The notes beneath the pieces are model-generated. The model was not told the DNA's origin. It saw nothing but the letters and a program-made list of their open reading frames with translations, and searched no databases. A program made the position numbers and the translations under genes. Shown one piece after another: positions 17,816 to 26,298 of a DNA stretch of 64,000 bases; the stretch's first letter is position 1, and each line of letters starts with the position of its first letter. The DNA comes from DATBLE01 sp963775695 (GTDB lineage Bacteria > Actinomycetota > Thermoleophilia > Gaiellales > Gaiellaceae). The stretch covers positions 1 to 64,000 of the forward strand of contig CAVZJU010000007.1 in assembly GCA_963775695.1 (NCBI GenBank), given 5' to 3'.

Positions 17816-18661
17816 CCTCTTGTCCCAGTACCGCTTCATTCCGACGTAGGACTGCCACAGCGGCGCCGCGCGCTCCCAGTGGTCGGCCTCGTCCGCGCCG
17901 ACAGCGGCCTCGAGGTCACGTCGTGCCGCTTCCACCCACGCCTGCTCGTCCGGCGCCTCACGGCCGCGCTCCGCCCATCCCGTCAGCTCTTGGCGGACCA
18001 GCGCAAGGTGCTCGGACGGCGAGTCGGCTACGCCGAAGTGGATCAGCGCGAGCCGCGCCGGCCGCCGGCGCTCGATCTCGTCGAACGTCCGGAACCAGGC
18101 CTCGACGTCGAGCTCGGGCGGCGGGCACACGGGGATCACGTACCGGCCCGGCTGGATGCGGACGCCGGCCGCGTCCCCCGCATAGAGCGTGCCGTCCTCG
18201 TGCAGGTAGCAGACGTGGTGCGAGGCGTGGCCGGGCGAGGGGAAACACTCGAGGCCGACCACGCGGTGGCCGACCACCTCGACGTTCACGGCGGGAACCG
18301 GCGCGAGCTCGCCCCAGAGGATGTCGAAGGCATCGCCGTAGAGCCGGCGCGCGCTCGCCTCGAGCCGCGACGGGTCGACAAGGTGCGGCGCGCCGATCTC
18401 GGAGACGTGCACACGCAGCTCCGGGTGCTCGCGGACCAGCGCGCCGGCGCCGCCGGCGTGGTCGAGGTGGATGTGCGAGAGCAGCAGGTGACGGACGTCG
18501 GTGAGCTCGAGTCCCCGGTCGGCGAGCGCCTGCTTCAGCACCGGGAGGCAGGTGGTCGGTCCGCAGTCGTGCAGCGCGAGCCCGTCCGTGGTCTCGAGCA
18601 GGTAGCAGCCGACGATGCGCTCGGTCTGGTGGCGGAGGTCGACGAGGTCAGGGGCGTCCAC
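17798..18661 (-). CDS. MBL-fold metallo-hydrolase
   Basis: 287 residues with the zinc motif H63-I-H65-L-D67-H68 (LLLSHIHLDHAGG), a second His in PSPGHASHH and an Asp in LYAGDAAG. It resembles glyoxalase II/quorum-lactonase-like hydrolases, but the substrate is unknown. GTG at 18661 is preferred: it is preceded by GGGAG and starts at the conserved DAPDLVDLRH; a TTG at 18721 would add an unconserved region next to the repeats. Confidence 0.82.
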   Translation of the reverse strand: MDAPDLVDLRHQTERIVGCYLLETTDGLALHDCGPTTCLPVLKQALADRGLELTDVRHLLLSHIHLDHAGGAGALVREHPELRVHVSEIGAPHLVDPSRLEASARRLYGDAFDILWGELAPVPAVNVEVVGHRVVGLECFPSPGHASHHVCYLHEDGTLYAGDAAGVRIQPGRYVIPVCPPPELDVEAWFRTFDEIERRRPARLALIHFGVADSPSEHLALVRQELTGWAERGREAPDEQAWVEAARRDLEAAVGADEADHWERAAPLWQSYVGMKRYWDKRSEPAG

Positions 18662-18721
18662 GTCCTGATTCTCCCAGCGGGCCGGTCGACCTGTGGACGG
18701 ATCGTCACGCAACCGCCACAA

Positions 18722-18839
18722 CAGGGGTCAGACCCCTGACATGCCGAAAGTGGACGATCGGGGCGCACGATTCGCCGCGTGGGCCAGATCCGCCTCGTCC
18801 TGCCTGGACGTGACAGGGGTCAGACCCTTGCCACGTCCA
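18722..18839. repeat. REP-like palindromes, two copies
   Basis: CAGGGGTC-A-GACCCCTG is a perfect palindrome at 18722-18738. A second copy at 18814-18830 differs by one base and is embedded in a longer inverted repeat: TGGACGTG (18805-18812) pairs with CACGTCCA (18832-18839). They fill the gap between the MBL and cystathionine gamma-lyase genes. The pattern is that of a repetitive extragenic palindrome. Confidence 0.65.
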
Positions 18840-18864
18840 CTCGGCCGGCTGTGGACAGCGCGCG

Positions 18865-19998
18865 CTACGCGCGCGCGGCCGTGCGGACGAGCGCGGCCTC
18901 GAGGTCGGCGACCAGGTCGGCTGCCGACTCGATCCCGACCGACAGCCGGACGAGGTTCGGCGGCGTGGCGAACGAGGCGTCGGCGGTCGAGGCGTGCGTC
19001 ATGATGGCCGGCACCTCGATCAGGCTCTCGACGCCGCCCAGGCTCTCGGCCAGCTTCCAGATCGTCGTCCGGGAGACGAGGGCGACTGCCTCGTCGGCGC
19101 TGGGCGCGAGGAACGAGACCATCCCGCCGTAATCGGACATCTGGCGCGCGGCCACGTCGTGACCGGGATGATCCGCCAGCCCCGGGTACAGGACGCGATC
19201 GACCGCGGGATGCCCCTCGAGGAACTCGGCGACCGCGCGCGCGTTCTCGCAGTGCCGCTGCATGCGCAGGGCGAGCGTCTTCAGCCCGCGCAGCACGAGC
19301 CACGAGTCGAACGGCCCCGGGACGGCGCCGAGCGAGTTCTGGAGGAAGGCGAGCCGCTCGGCGACCGTGGGGTCGTTCGTCGCCGCAAAGCCGCCGATCA
19401 AGTCCGAGTGGCCGCCGAGGTACTTCGTGGTCGAATGGACGACGATGTCGGCCCCGAGCTCGAGCGGCTGCTGGAGATACGGCGTCGCGAAGGTGTTGTC
19501 GACCACGACCACGGCACCGGCGGCGTGCGCGGCCTCGGCGACGGCGGCGATGTCGACGATGTTCAGCAGGGGGTTGGTCGGGGACTCGACCCAGACGAGG
19601 CGCGTGCGCTCGTCGATGGCCTCGACCACGCCGTCGTGCGGGGCGAACTCGAACGCGTAGCCCTTCGGTTCGTACACCTTCGAGAACAGGCGGTAGGTGC
19701 CGCCGTAGACGTCGTTCACCGCCACGACCCGCTCGCCCGGCGACACGAGGTGCATCAGGGTCGTCGTCGCGCCCATGCCCGACGAGAAGGCGAAGCCGTA
19801 CTCGGCGCTCTCCAGCGAGCTGAGGCAGGTCTCCAGCGCGCGCCGCGTCGGGTTCGCCGTGCGCGAGTAGTCATAGCCCTTGTGCTCGCCGACCGCCTCC
19901 TGCACGTAGGTCGAGGTCTGGTAGATCGGGACGGTGACGGCGCCGGTGGTCGGGTCGGGCTGCTGGCCCTCGTGGATCGCGCGGGTCTCGAAGTCCAT
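18865..19998 (-). CDS. Cystathionine gamma-lyase / gamma-synthase (PLP)
   Basis: 377-residue Cys/Met-metabolism PLP enzyme. Pyridoxal Lys192 lies in VVHSTTKYLGGHSD; YDYSRTANPTR, SSGMGATT and DNTFATP are typical. Sequence alone does not separate lyase from synthase, but the cystathionine beta-synthase gene 5 kb away favours the lyase of reverse transsulfuration (cystathionine to cysteine). ATG 19998 is the family start; upstream codons to 20079 are noise. The ATG touches the stop of the glycosylase-like gene. Confidence 0.88.
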   Translation of the reverse strand: MDFETRAIHEGQQPDPTTGAVTVPIYQTSTYVQEAVGEHKGYDYSRTANPTRRALETCLSSLESAEYGFAFSSGMGATTTLMHLVSPGERVVAVNDVYGGTYRLFSKVYEPKGYAFEFAPHDGVVEAIDERTRLVWVESPTNPLLNIVDIAAVAEAAHAAGAVVVVDNTFATPYLQQPLELGADIVVHSTTKYLGGHSDLIGGFAATNDPTVAERLAFLQNSLGAVPGPFDSWLVLRGLKTLALRMQRHCENARAVAEFLEGHPAVDRVLYPGLADHPGHDVAARQMSDYGGMVSFLAPSADEAVALVSRTTIWKLAESLGGVESLIEVPAIMTHASTADASFATPPNLVRLSVGIESAADLVADLEAALVRTAARA

Positions 19999-20987
19999 CA
20001 GGCGATCGTAGCTCCGAGCCAACGAGCGAGGCTCCGCAGCTGCCGGTCGAGCGAGCGCGGCCGAACGCCGTCCTCCCACCAGACGCCGCGCACGTGCAGC
20101 CGGCCCGCCTCCCGGTCGTGCACCGGCTCGATCCGGCCGACGATCCGGTCGCCGCGGAGGATCGGCAGGACGTAGTAGCCGTACTCGCGTTTCGCGGCCG
20201 GGACGTACATCTCCAATCGGTAGCGGAAGCCCCAGAGGGCCTCCGCCCGATCGCGGTCATGGACGAGCCGGTCGAAGGGGGAGAGGAAGGTGACGCGGCC
20301 CCTCACCGACCCGACTTCGGCATCGGGGTGCGCGACGAGCCGACCCTTTTCGAGCTTGACGCCGAGCGCGCGGAAGCGCCTTTCCTCGAAGATCCGTCTC
20401 GCCTCCGGCCATGGCACTTTCTCCGTCTCCGGGTACCAGCGCTCGGCGAGGTCCCAGATGCGTTGCTTCCCACGCCTGCCGACGACCGCGACCTCGCCGC
20501 GCGCGTTCAGCACGCCGAGCAGGAGGCCCATCTTCCTCTCGCCCCACCAGCGGTGCGCCTCGCGCTGCGTCGGCTTGTGGTCGGCGATCTCGCGGGAGAG
20601 GAGCGGCCCGCGCCGCTCCAGTTCGCGCAGCACGTAGCGGCGGTACGACGCGTTCTCCTTCAGCCAGGCGATCTGCCGTAGGTCGAGCGGCCGGTCGCGG
20701 CGTCGCATCCGCGCTTTCAGGAGCGGCAGGACCTCCATCGGCCAGAGGAACGCGTCCCACTCGACGAGCTTCCGCTTCTCCCAGAGCAGGCGGTCGAGCT
20801 CTTCCCGGTCGTAGGTCCCCAATCTGCTCCAGAGGACGAGGTACTGGGGCGGGGCAACCGTGGAGATCGGATCCATCTGGAGGAAACCGAGTCGCCGCAC
20901 CGTGTCGAGGACCCCGCTCGCCGTGCCGTCGAGGAGCTGGGCATGAACGGCGATCCGCCGGGCCTCCTCCGGCGAGACCTCGATCAT
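19998..20987 (-). CDS. AlkX/YcaQ-like DNA glycosylase (HTH_42 winged-helix protein), copy 1
   Basis: 329 residues of the YcaQ/AlkZ superfamily (winged-helix DNA-binding domain-containing protein). The proposed catalytic motif Q-x-D is Gln37-Met-Asp39 in RRLGFLQMDPISTV. Other family segments are VEWDAFLWPMEV, HRWWGERKMG, FLSPFDRLVHDR and YGYYVLPILRGDRIVGR. E. coli YcaQ unhooks DNA interstrand crosslinks, so a repair role is inferred. Its start overlaps the next copy as ATGA. Confidence 0.82.
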   Translation of the reverse strand: MIEVSPEEARRIAVHAQLLDGTASGVLDTVRRLGFLQMDPISTVAPPQYLVLWSRLGTYDREELDRLLWEKRKLVEWDAFLWPMEVLPLLKARMRRRDRPLDLRQIAWLKENASYRRYVLRELERRGPLLSREIADHKPTQREAHRWWGERKMGLLLGVLNARGEVAVVGRRGKQRIWDLAERWYPETEKVPWPEARRIFEERRFRALGVKLEKGRLVAHPDAEVGSVRGRVTFLSPFDRLVHDRDRAEALWGFRYRLEMYVPAAKREYGYYVLPILRGDRIVGRIEPVHDREAGRLHVRGVWWEDGVRPRSLDRQLRSLARWLGATIA

Positions 20988-22117
20988 TGCTCGACGCGCT
21001 CGAGCTGGAGGACGCGCGCCAGCCGAACGAGCGCCTTGTCCAGAGCCGTCTCCAGCACTCCAGACCGCCGCACTCCCGGCTCGAGGTGGAAGGCGCGCAC
21101 CCGCAGCACGCCCTCCGCCCGGTCGGACTTCAGGTCGACCCGGCCGACCAGCCGGTCGCGATGAAGGAAGGGCAGCACGTAGTAGCCGTATACCCGCTGC
21201 GGCTCCGGCTTGTAGACCTCGATCACATGCGTGAAGCCGAAGAGCCGCTCGAGGAAGGCGCGGTCCCAGACGAGGTTGTCGAACGGGCAGAGGAGCACGC
21301 CGCCCGTCGCCGCGCCGTCGACCTCGGCATCAGCCGGCACGACCACCGGCGGCCCGCCGTCGTCGACCGCGACCCGCCGGACCAGTCCTTCGGCCACGAG
21401 CTCGTCCACGACCGGCCGCATCGCCTTGGCGCCGCCCCGGAACCGGCAGTGCTCGGCGATCCCGGCCTCTGTCAGCGCCCCGCGCCCCTGCACCGCCCGC
21501 AGGGCGTAGCCGCGCCGGAACTCCTCCTCCGACGGCACCGGCGCGTCCAGCTGCGCCCGCGGGATCACCTGCTCAGGCAGGTCGTACAGCCGCTGGAAGC
21601 CGTCGCGGCCGGCGACGACCACCTCGCCTGCGGCGAACAGGTCCTCGAGGATCCGCTTCTCCGGCTTCCAGTTCCACATGCCCCCGCCACCACCGCCCTC
21701 GAAGAAGCGGGTCGGCAGCGCACCGTTCGCACGCAGCGCGTCGAGCACGCGCTCCTTCACCTCCGGGTCGTGGTCGTGCTTCCGTCCCCACCAGTGCCGC
21801 TCGCGGAGGTGCTCCATGCGCCGCTTGAAGAGCGGATAGTCCTCGATCGGGACGAGGCAGGCCTCGTGCGCCCAGTACTCGAAGATGCGGCCGCTCTTCA
21901 GCAGCCGCGAGACGGATGCCTCCGGGTAGGCGCCGATGCGCGAGCCCAGCGTCAGCCGGTGCGCCCGGCCGACGGTCGAGATCGAGTCGAGCTGGATGCA
22001 GCCGAGGCGGCGGATCGTCGACGCGACCTCGTCGGCCCGCGCCCGGCGAAACCGGGTCGCGTACCGCTGGTGCGCGACGACGTAACGGCGCAGCTGGCCG
22101 ACGGAGACCGTCTCCAT
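20984..22117 (-). CDS. AlkX/YcaQ-like DNA glycosylase, copy 2
   Basis: 377 residues, paralogous to the downstream gene. Proposed catalytic motif Gln42-Leu-Asp44 in RRLGCIQLDSISTVG; EYWAHEACLVP, LLCPFDNLVWDR and YGYYVLPFLHRDRLVGRVDLK follow in the same order as copy 1. It carries a Gly run (EGGGGGGMWNW) in the middle. ATG 22117 is the family start. The tandem pair with ATGA overlap should be co-translated; different lesion preference is possible (inference). Confidence 0.82.
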   Translation of the reverse strand: METVSVGQLRRYVVAHQRYATRFRRARADEVASTIRRLGCIQLDSISTVGRAHRLTLGSRIGAYPEASVSRLLKSGRIFEYWAHEACLVPIEDYPLFKRRMEHLRERHWWGRKHDHDPEVKERVLDALRANGALPTRFFEGGGGGGMWNWKPEKRILEDLFAAGEVVVAGRDGFQRLYDLPEQVIPRAQLDAPVPSEEEFRRGYALRAVQGRGALTEAGIAEHCRFRGGAKAMRPVVDELVAEGLVRRVAVDDGGPPVVVPADAEVDGAATGGVLLCPFDNLVWDRAFLERLFGFTHVIEVYKPEPQRVYGYYVLPFLHRDRLVGRVDLKSDRAEGVLRVRAFHLEPGVRRSGVLETALDKALVRLARVLQLERVEQ

Positions 22118-22284
22118 GCCCTGAGTCAACGTCGGTGCGGCGGCGGATGTTTCGGCGGGGGCGGGCGGCGAGGCGGCGGCGTGCCTGCAAGCAGGCGCTC
22201 GGCGACTACACGAGCCGGGCGTTGCCGGCCGGCGTCGTGGCGGCGGTCGTCTCCGCCGCCGGCGTCGCGTGATTGGGACGCGGC

Positions 22285-22690
22285 GTGACTGCGGCTTGCG
22301 TCGCTCCGGCGGAGGTTCGCTTCCACGCCGGGCTCGGTGCGGTCGCCCGGCTCGGACTGCAGCTCTCGGCCCTGCTCGTGGTCCTGATCCCGGTCGCCCG
22401 GCACCTGCCGGCGGTGCAGCCGCGCGGAATCGTCGGGTCGCTCGCCGTCGCGGCGCTGGCCGCTGCCGTCGCCGCGGCCGTCGACAACTTGCCGGCGTCG
22501 GCGGCGGTCGCCGCAGCCCTGAGCGGCCCGGCCGTCTACGCGGCACTCGCCGGCGTCTCGGTCGGGGCGTTGGCGACAGAGCAGGGATCGGTCGTGACCC
22601 TGCTCGCCGGGGAGCTGGCGGGAGCCCGCGCCTACGAGCGGTGCCTCGTTCCCGTGGTTGCGGCGGCGCTGGCGGTGGCGACATCCTGCT
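22285..22690 (+). pseudogene. Fragment resembling the C-terminus of an ArsB/SLC13-type permease
   Basis: The frame from GTG 22285 encodes hydrophobic helices, then VDNLPASAAVAAAL, close to the NNLPAS re-entrant motif of ArsB/NhaD-like permeases, and later GVSVGALATEQGSVVTLL and a last helix. The N-terminal half of such a permease is missing and the frame runs on into antisense of the GST gene, so this is most likely a decayed remnant filling the 22118-22690 gap. A small real membrane protein cannot be excluded. Confidence 0.35.
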
Positions 22691-23290
22691 CTACTCCTCG
22701 AGCGGGACGTAGCCCGGAACCGCCGCCACCCGCTCGATCCAGCGCTGCACCCCCGGGTACTGCCCGAGCTCGAACCCGCCCTCCTCTGCCAGGTGCGTGT
22801 ACGCGTACAGCGAGATGTCGGCGATCGTGAAGCGGCCCTCGACGAGCCAGTCGCGGCCGTCGAGGTGACCCTCCAGCGCTGCGAGCGCGCGGTTGCCGTC
22901 GCGCCACTTCGACTCCAGCTCCTCTGCGTACGTCTCCCGCTCGCCGAGCAGCGTGATCCAGAAGCGCGCGACCGCCACCGTCGGCTCCACCTCGTACTGC
23001 TCGAAGAACATCCACTGGAGGACGCGCGCCCGCTCGAGCTGGTCGGCCGGCACGTACGGCGAGCCGTCGCCGAAGTACCAGAGGATCGCGTTCGACTCGG
23101 CCAGGAACCGGCCGTCGTCGAGCTCGAGCGTCGGCACTCGCAGCGCCGGATTCTTCCCGCCGAGTAGCTCGGGCCGGTTCGAGCGATCGAAGACGTCGAC
23201 CTCGACCCGCTCGTACTCGATGCCGCGCAGCGTGAGGATCTGGCGCACCTTCCAGCAGTTGCCGGAGAGCTGCGAGTTGTAGAGCCGCAC
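22691..23290 (-). CDS. Glutathione S-transferase family protein
   Basis: 199 residues: thioredoxin-like N-terminal domain (RLYNSQLSGNCWKVRQIL, PALRVPTLELDDGRFLAESNAILWYF with the cis-Pro and Glu-Ser pair) and an all-alpha C-terminal domain (FTIADISLYAYTHLAEE). The N-cap Ser/Asp of GSTs is present. Actinobacteria mostly use mycothiol, so the thiol is uncertain. GTG start, four bases after the phosphoesterase stop. Confidence 0.85.
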   Translation of the reverse strand: MRLYNSQLSGNCWKVRQILTLRGIEYERVEVDVFDRSNRPELLGGKNPALRVPTLELDDGRFLAESNAILWYFGDGSPYVPADQLERARVLQWMFFEQYEVEPTVAVARFWITLLGERETYAEELESKWRDGNRALAALEGHLDGRDWLVEGRFTIADISLYAYTHLAEEGGFELGQYPGVQRWIERVAAVPGYVPLEE

Positions 23291-23294
23291 CCTT

Positions 23295-23999
23295 CTAGGA
23301 ACGCCGGTAGCGGCTGGAGACTTCCTCCGCCAGCGGCAAGCCGCTCGCGCGCGTGGCCGCCGCCAGTTCCTCGAGGTCGAACGGCACGCGGTGGAACTCC
23401 ACGGACGCCGCCTCGACTATCGCGTACGAGGCCCACCCGTCGAAGCGGAAGTCGTCGTCGGGCTGGAGGTGGTCGTAGCCGAGACCGACGCTGCCCGGGT
23501 TGACGTACCACGCCGCTCCGACCCGCCGAAGCTGCGGGACGTGGACGTGCCCGCCGGCGAGAAGGTCGGCGCCTGTGCCGTCGAATGCGTGCGGCGGATC
23601 CTCGGGGAGGACGACGGTGTCGAAGTCTGCTGGTGCCGCGTGGAAGCAGAGGAGGCGCTGTCCGTCGAGGTCGACCGCCACCGTCGCCTCGAACGAGCGG
23701 ATGTAGTCGACGTCTGCGGGCGTGAGCTGGGAGAGACTCCACTCGCGCTGCGTCAGCTGCCGCTCGGTAGGGGGATCGGTGCTCGCGTCCGGGTCGAGCA
23801 GGAAGGCGTCGGAGTTCCCCAGCACCACGCGGGCCTTCACGCTGCGCAGGAGCTCGAGGCACTCGGCCGGCTGCGGGCCGCCCTGCGCCATGTCACCGAG
23901 GGCGACGACGAGATCGGCGCCGCGCCGCCCGATCTCGTCGAGCGCCGCACGCAGTGCGACGGCGTTGCCGTGCGAGTCCGAGATCAGGGCGACGCGCAC
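23295..23999 (-). CDS. Metallophosphoesterase (YfcE/MJ0936-like)
   Basis: 234-residue calcineurin-type phosphoesterase. Metal ligands: Asp8-x-His10 (ISDSHGN), GDMAQGGP, GNSDAF and GGHVHVPQ. Likely a cytosolic phosphodiesterase or protein/nucleotide phosphatase; substrate unknown. GTG start. Tight spacing to the GST gene (4 bases) and CBS gene (4 bases) suggests one leftward operon. Confidence 0.85.
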   Translation of the reverse strand: MRVALISDSHGNAVALRAALDEIGRRGADLVVALGDMAQGGPQPAECLELLRSVKARVVLGNSDAFLLDPDASTDPPTERQLTQREWSLSQLTPADVDYIRSFEATVAVDLDGQRLLCFHAAPADFDTVVLPEDPPHAFDGTGADLLAGGHVHVPQLRRVGAAWYVNPGSVGLGYDHLQPDDDFRFDGWASYAIVEAASVEFHRVPFDLEELAAATRASGLPLAEEVSSRYRRS

Positions 24000-24003
24000 T
24001 CGC

Positions 24004-25386
24004 CTAGCGGCGGTGTGCGAGGTACTCGAGCAGGTCCGACCGGGTGAGCACGGCCTCCGGCCTGCCCTCGCGCGCGACGACGACCGCCTGGTTGCGCTCG
24101 CGCAGGTCGGCGAACACCTCGTCCACGGAATCGAGCATGTCGACGGCGCCGAGCGGGGGCTGCATCGCCGCGGCGACGTCCTCGCCGAGCGCGTCCGGGT
24201 TACGGAAGACGCGGTCGAGGAGCGTGCGCTCGTTCAGCGAGCCGATCACGTCCGCGAGCGATTCGACGGGCGCGTGGCGGACGACCGGCAGCTGGGAGAT
24301 CCCGTAGCGCTGCATCAACTCGATCGCCGCGCCGAGCTTCTCGTGCGGCTCGCAGGTGACCAGGTCGGGGACGCCGTTGTCCGCATGCTTGAACGCGAGT
24401 ACCTGCTCGACCGTGTCGGGCGGGCCGTGGCGCTCGAGGAAGCCGTGCTCGAGCATCCAGTTGTCGTCGAAGACCTTCGAGAGATAGCCGCGGCCCCCGT
24501 CGGGGATGGTGGTCAGGATCGTCTTCCCGGGCCCGTGGCGCCTCGCAGCTTCGAGCATCGCGAAGACCGACGTCCCGCCCGAGCCGCCGGCGAGGATCCC
24601 TTCCTCGCGGGCGAGCCGGCGCGTCGTCACGAACGTGTCGCGGTCGGAGACCTGCACGTATTCGTCCACCAGCGCCGGGTCGAAGGTCGCGGGGAAGGTG
24701 TCCTTGCCGATCCCCTCGACCAGGTATGGATGGACGGGGCCGCCGGAGTAGATCGACCCCTCCGGATCGGCGCCGACGACGACCAGGTCCGGCTTCTGCT
24801 CCTTCAGGTAGCGGGCGGTGCCGGTGATCGAGCCGCCGGTGCCGACACTGATCACGATCACGTCGAGCTCGCCGCCGACCTGCTCCCAGATCTCCGGGCC
24901 GGTCGTCCGGTAGTGCGCTTCGGGGTTGCCCGCGTTCGAGTACTGGTCCGGCTTGTACGCGCCGGGGATCTCCTCCGCGAGCCGGTCGGAGACGAGGTAG
25001 TAGCTCTCCGGCGAATCGGGCTCGACCGCGGTCGGGCAGATGACGACGTCCGCCCCGAACGCGCGCAGCAGGGCGATCTTCTCCGGCGCGACCTTGTCGG
25101 GGACGACGAAGATCATCTTGTAGCCCTTGATTGCGGCGGCGAGCGCGAGGCCGACGCCGGTGTTGCCCGAGGTCGGCTCGACGATCGTCCCGCCGGGCTT
25201 CAGCGTCCCGGTGCGCTCGGCCTCGTCGATCATGCTCAGCGCGATCCGATCCTTGTTCGAGCCGCCGGGGTTGAGGTACTCGAGCTTGACCAGCAGGGTC
25301 GCGCCCAGCTCGCGGCCGATCTTCTGGAGCCGGACGACCGGCGTGCCGCCGATCAGGTCGAGCAGCGTCGGGTAGTCGCGCGCCAC
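24004..25386 (-). CDS. Cystathionine beta-synthase
   Basis: 460 residues. N-terminal fold-II PLP domain with Lys45 in NPGGSNKDR, EPTSGNTGVGLA and the GTGGSITG phosphate loop; C-terminal pair of CBS domains (about 330-460) that would sense adenosyl ligands. CBS condenses serine and homocysteine to cystathionine, the first step of reverse transsulfuration. With the cystathionine gamma-lyase gene at 18865-19998 the route to cysteine is complete. GTG start. Confidence 0.88.
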   Translation of the reverse strand: MARDYPTLLDLIGGTPVVRLQKIGRELGATLLVKLEYLNPGGSNKDRIALSMIDEAERTGTLKPGGTIVEPTSGNTGVGLALAAAIKGYKMIFVVPDKVAPEKIALLRAFGADVVICPTAVEPDSPESYYLVSDRLAEEIPGAYKPDQYSNAGNPEAHYRTTGPEIWEQVGGELDVIVISVGTGGSITGTARYLKEQKPDLVVVGADPEGSIYSGGPVHPYLVEGIGKDTFPATFDPALVDEYVQVSDRDTFVTTRRLAREEGILAGGSGGTSVFAMLEAARRHGPGKTILTTIPDGGRGYLSKVFDDNWMLEHGFLERHGPPDTVEQVLAFKHADNGVPDLVTCEPHEKLGAAIELMQRYGISQLPVVRHAPVESLADVIGSLNERTLLDRVFRNPDALGEDVAAAMQPPLGAVDMLDSVDEVFADLRERNQAVVVAREGRPEAVLTRSDLLEYLAHRR

Positions 25387-25400
25387 GGGCCGGGAAAAGC

Positions 25401-26288
25401 CTATCCCTGCTCGACGCGGTCGAGGAAGCCGGCGACGAGTTCCCGGTAGCGCTCGGGCTCCTCGACGAACTGCATGTGGGAGGCGTGCTCGAAGGTGACG
25501 AGCGTCGAGCCTCTGATGCCCTCGTTCAAGCGCTGCGCCTGGACCGGCGTGAACTCGTCGTGGGCGCCGGCGGTGATCAGCGTCGGGACGTCGAGCTCGC
25601 CGAGGCGGTCGGTGATGTCCCAGGTCTTCAGCGTGCCGGTGATCACGAACTCGTTCGGGCCCTGCATGTGCATGTAGACATCGGGGTGCTCGGCGACTCC
25701 GGCGAACGTGCGTTGGACGCAGCCGGGGAACGGATCGACGCGGCAGACGTGCCGTTTGTAGAACTCCATCGAGGCTGCCTCGTACTCGGGCGAGTCGAGC
25801 GTGCCAGCGGCCTCGTGCTCGTCGAGGATCCGCTGGGTCTCCTCGGGGAGGTCTCGGCGCAGGCGGCCTGTCTCCTCCTCCCAGAGCGGGATGCTCGCGG
25901 GCGAGGAGGAGAGGAGAAGGCCGGCGAGGCCGGCGGGCCGGGTCAGGGCGTATTCCATCGCCAGCATCCCGCCCCAGGACGAGCCGAAGAGGTGGACGCG
26001 GTCGAGGCCGAGCGCGTCCCTCACAGCCTGGACCTCGCGGACGAACAGTTCGACCGTCCAGAAGTCGGCGGGTTTCTCGACCCAGGAGCGGCCGCAGCCG
26101 ATCTGGTCGTAGAAGACGACGCGGCGGGCGGTGCCGGCGAGCTCCTCGAGCGGCTCGAGGTAGTCGTGCGGAGCGCCCGGACCGCCGTGCAGGGCGAGGA
26201 GCGGCAGCTTGCCCGGGTCCTCGCCGTCGCCGACGACGCGGTACCAGGTCTCGCCGCCGGCGTAGGGGATGCGGCCTTCGGTCGGCAC
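25401..26288 (-). CDS. Proline iminopeptidase-type alpha/beta hydrolase
   Basis: 295 residues. HGGPGAPHDYL oxyanion loop, DQIGCGRS, nucleophile Ser104 in GSSWGG, then an Asp in AGAHDEFTP and a His in EHASHMQF complete the triad. This is the pattern of proline iminopeptidase and tricorn-interacting F1-like enzymes releasing N-terminal residues from peptides. GTG start with a TAGACT box (26296-26301) seven bases upstream, suggesting a leaderless message. Confidence 0.85.
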   Translation of the reverse strand: MPTEGRIPYAGGETWYRVVGDGEDPGKLPLLALHGGPGAPHDYLEPLEELAGTARRVVFYDQIGCGRSWVEKPADFWTVELFVREVQAVRDALGLDRVHLFGSSWGGMLAMEYALTRPAGLAGLLLSSSPASIPLWEEETGRLRRDLPEETQRILDEHEAAGTLDSPEYEAASMEFYKRHVCRVDPFPGCVQRTFAGVAEHPDVYMHMQGPNEFVITGTLKTWDITDRLGELDVPTLITAGAHDEFTPVQAQRLNEGIRGSTLVTFEHASHMQFVEEPERYRELVAGFLDRVEQG

Positions 26289-26298
26289 GCGCGGGAGT

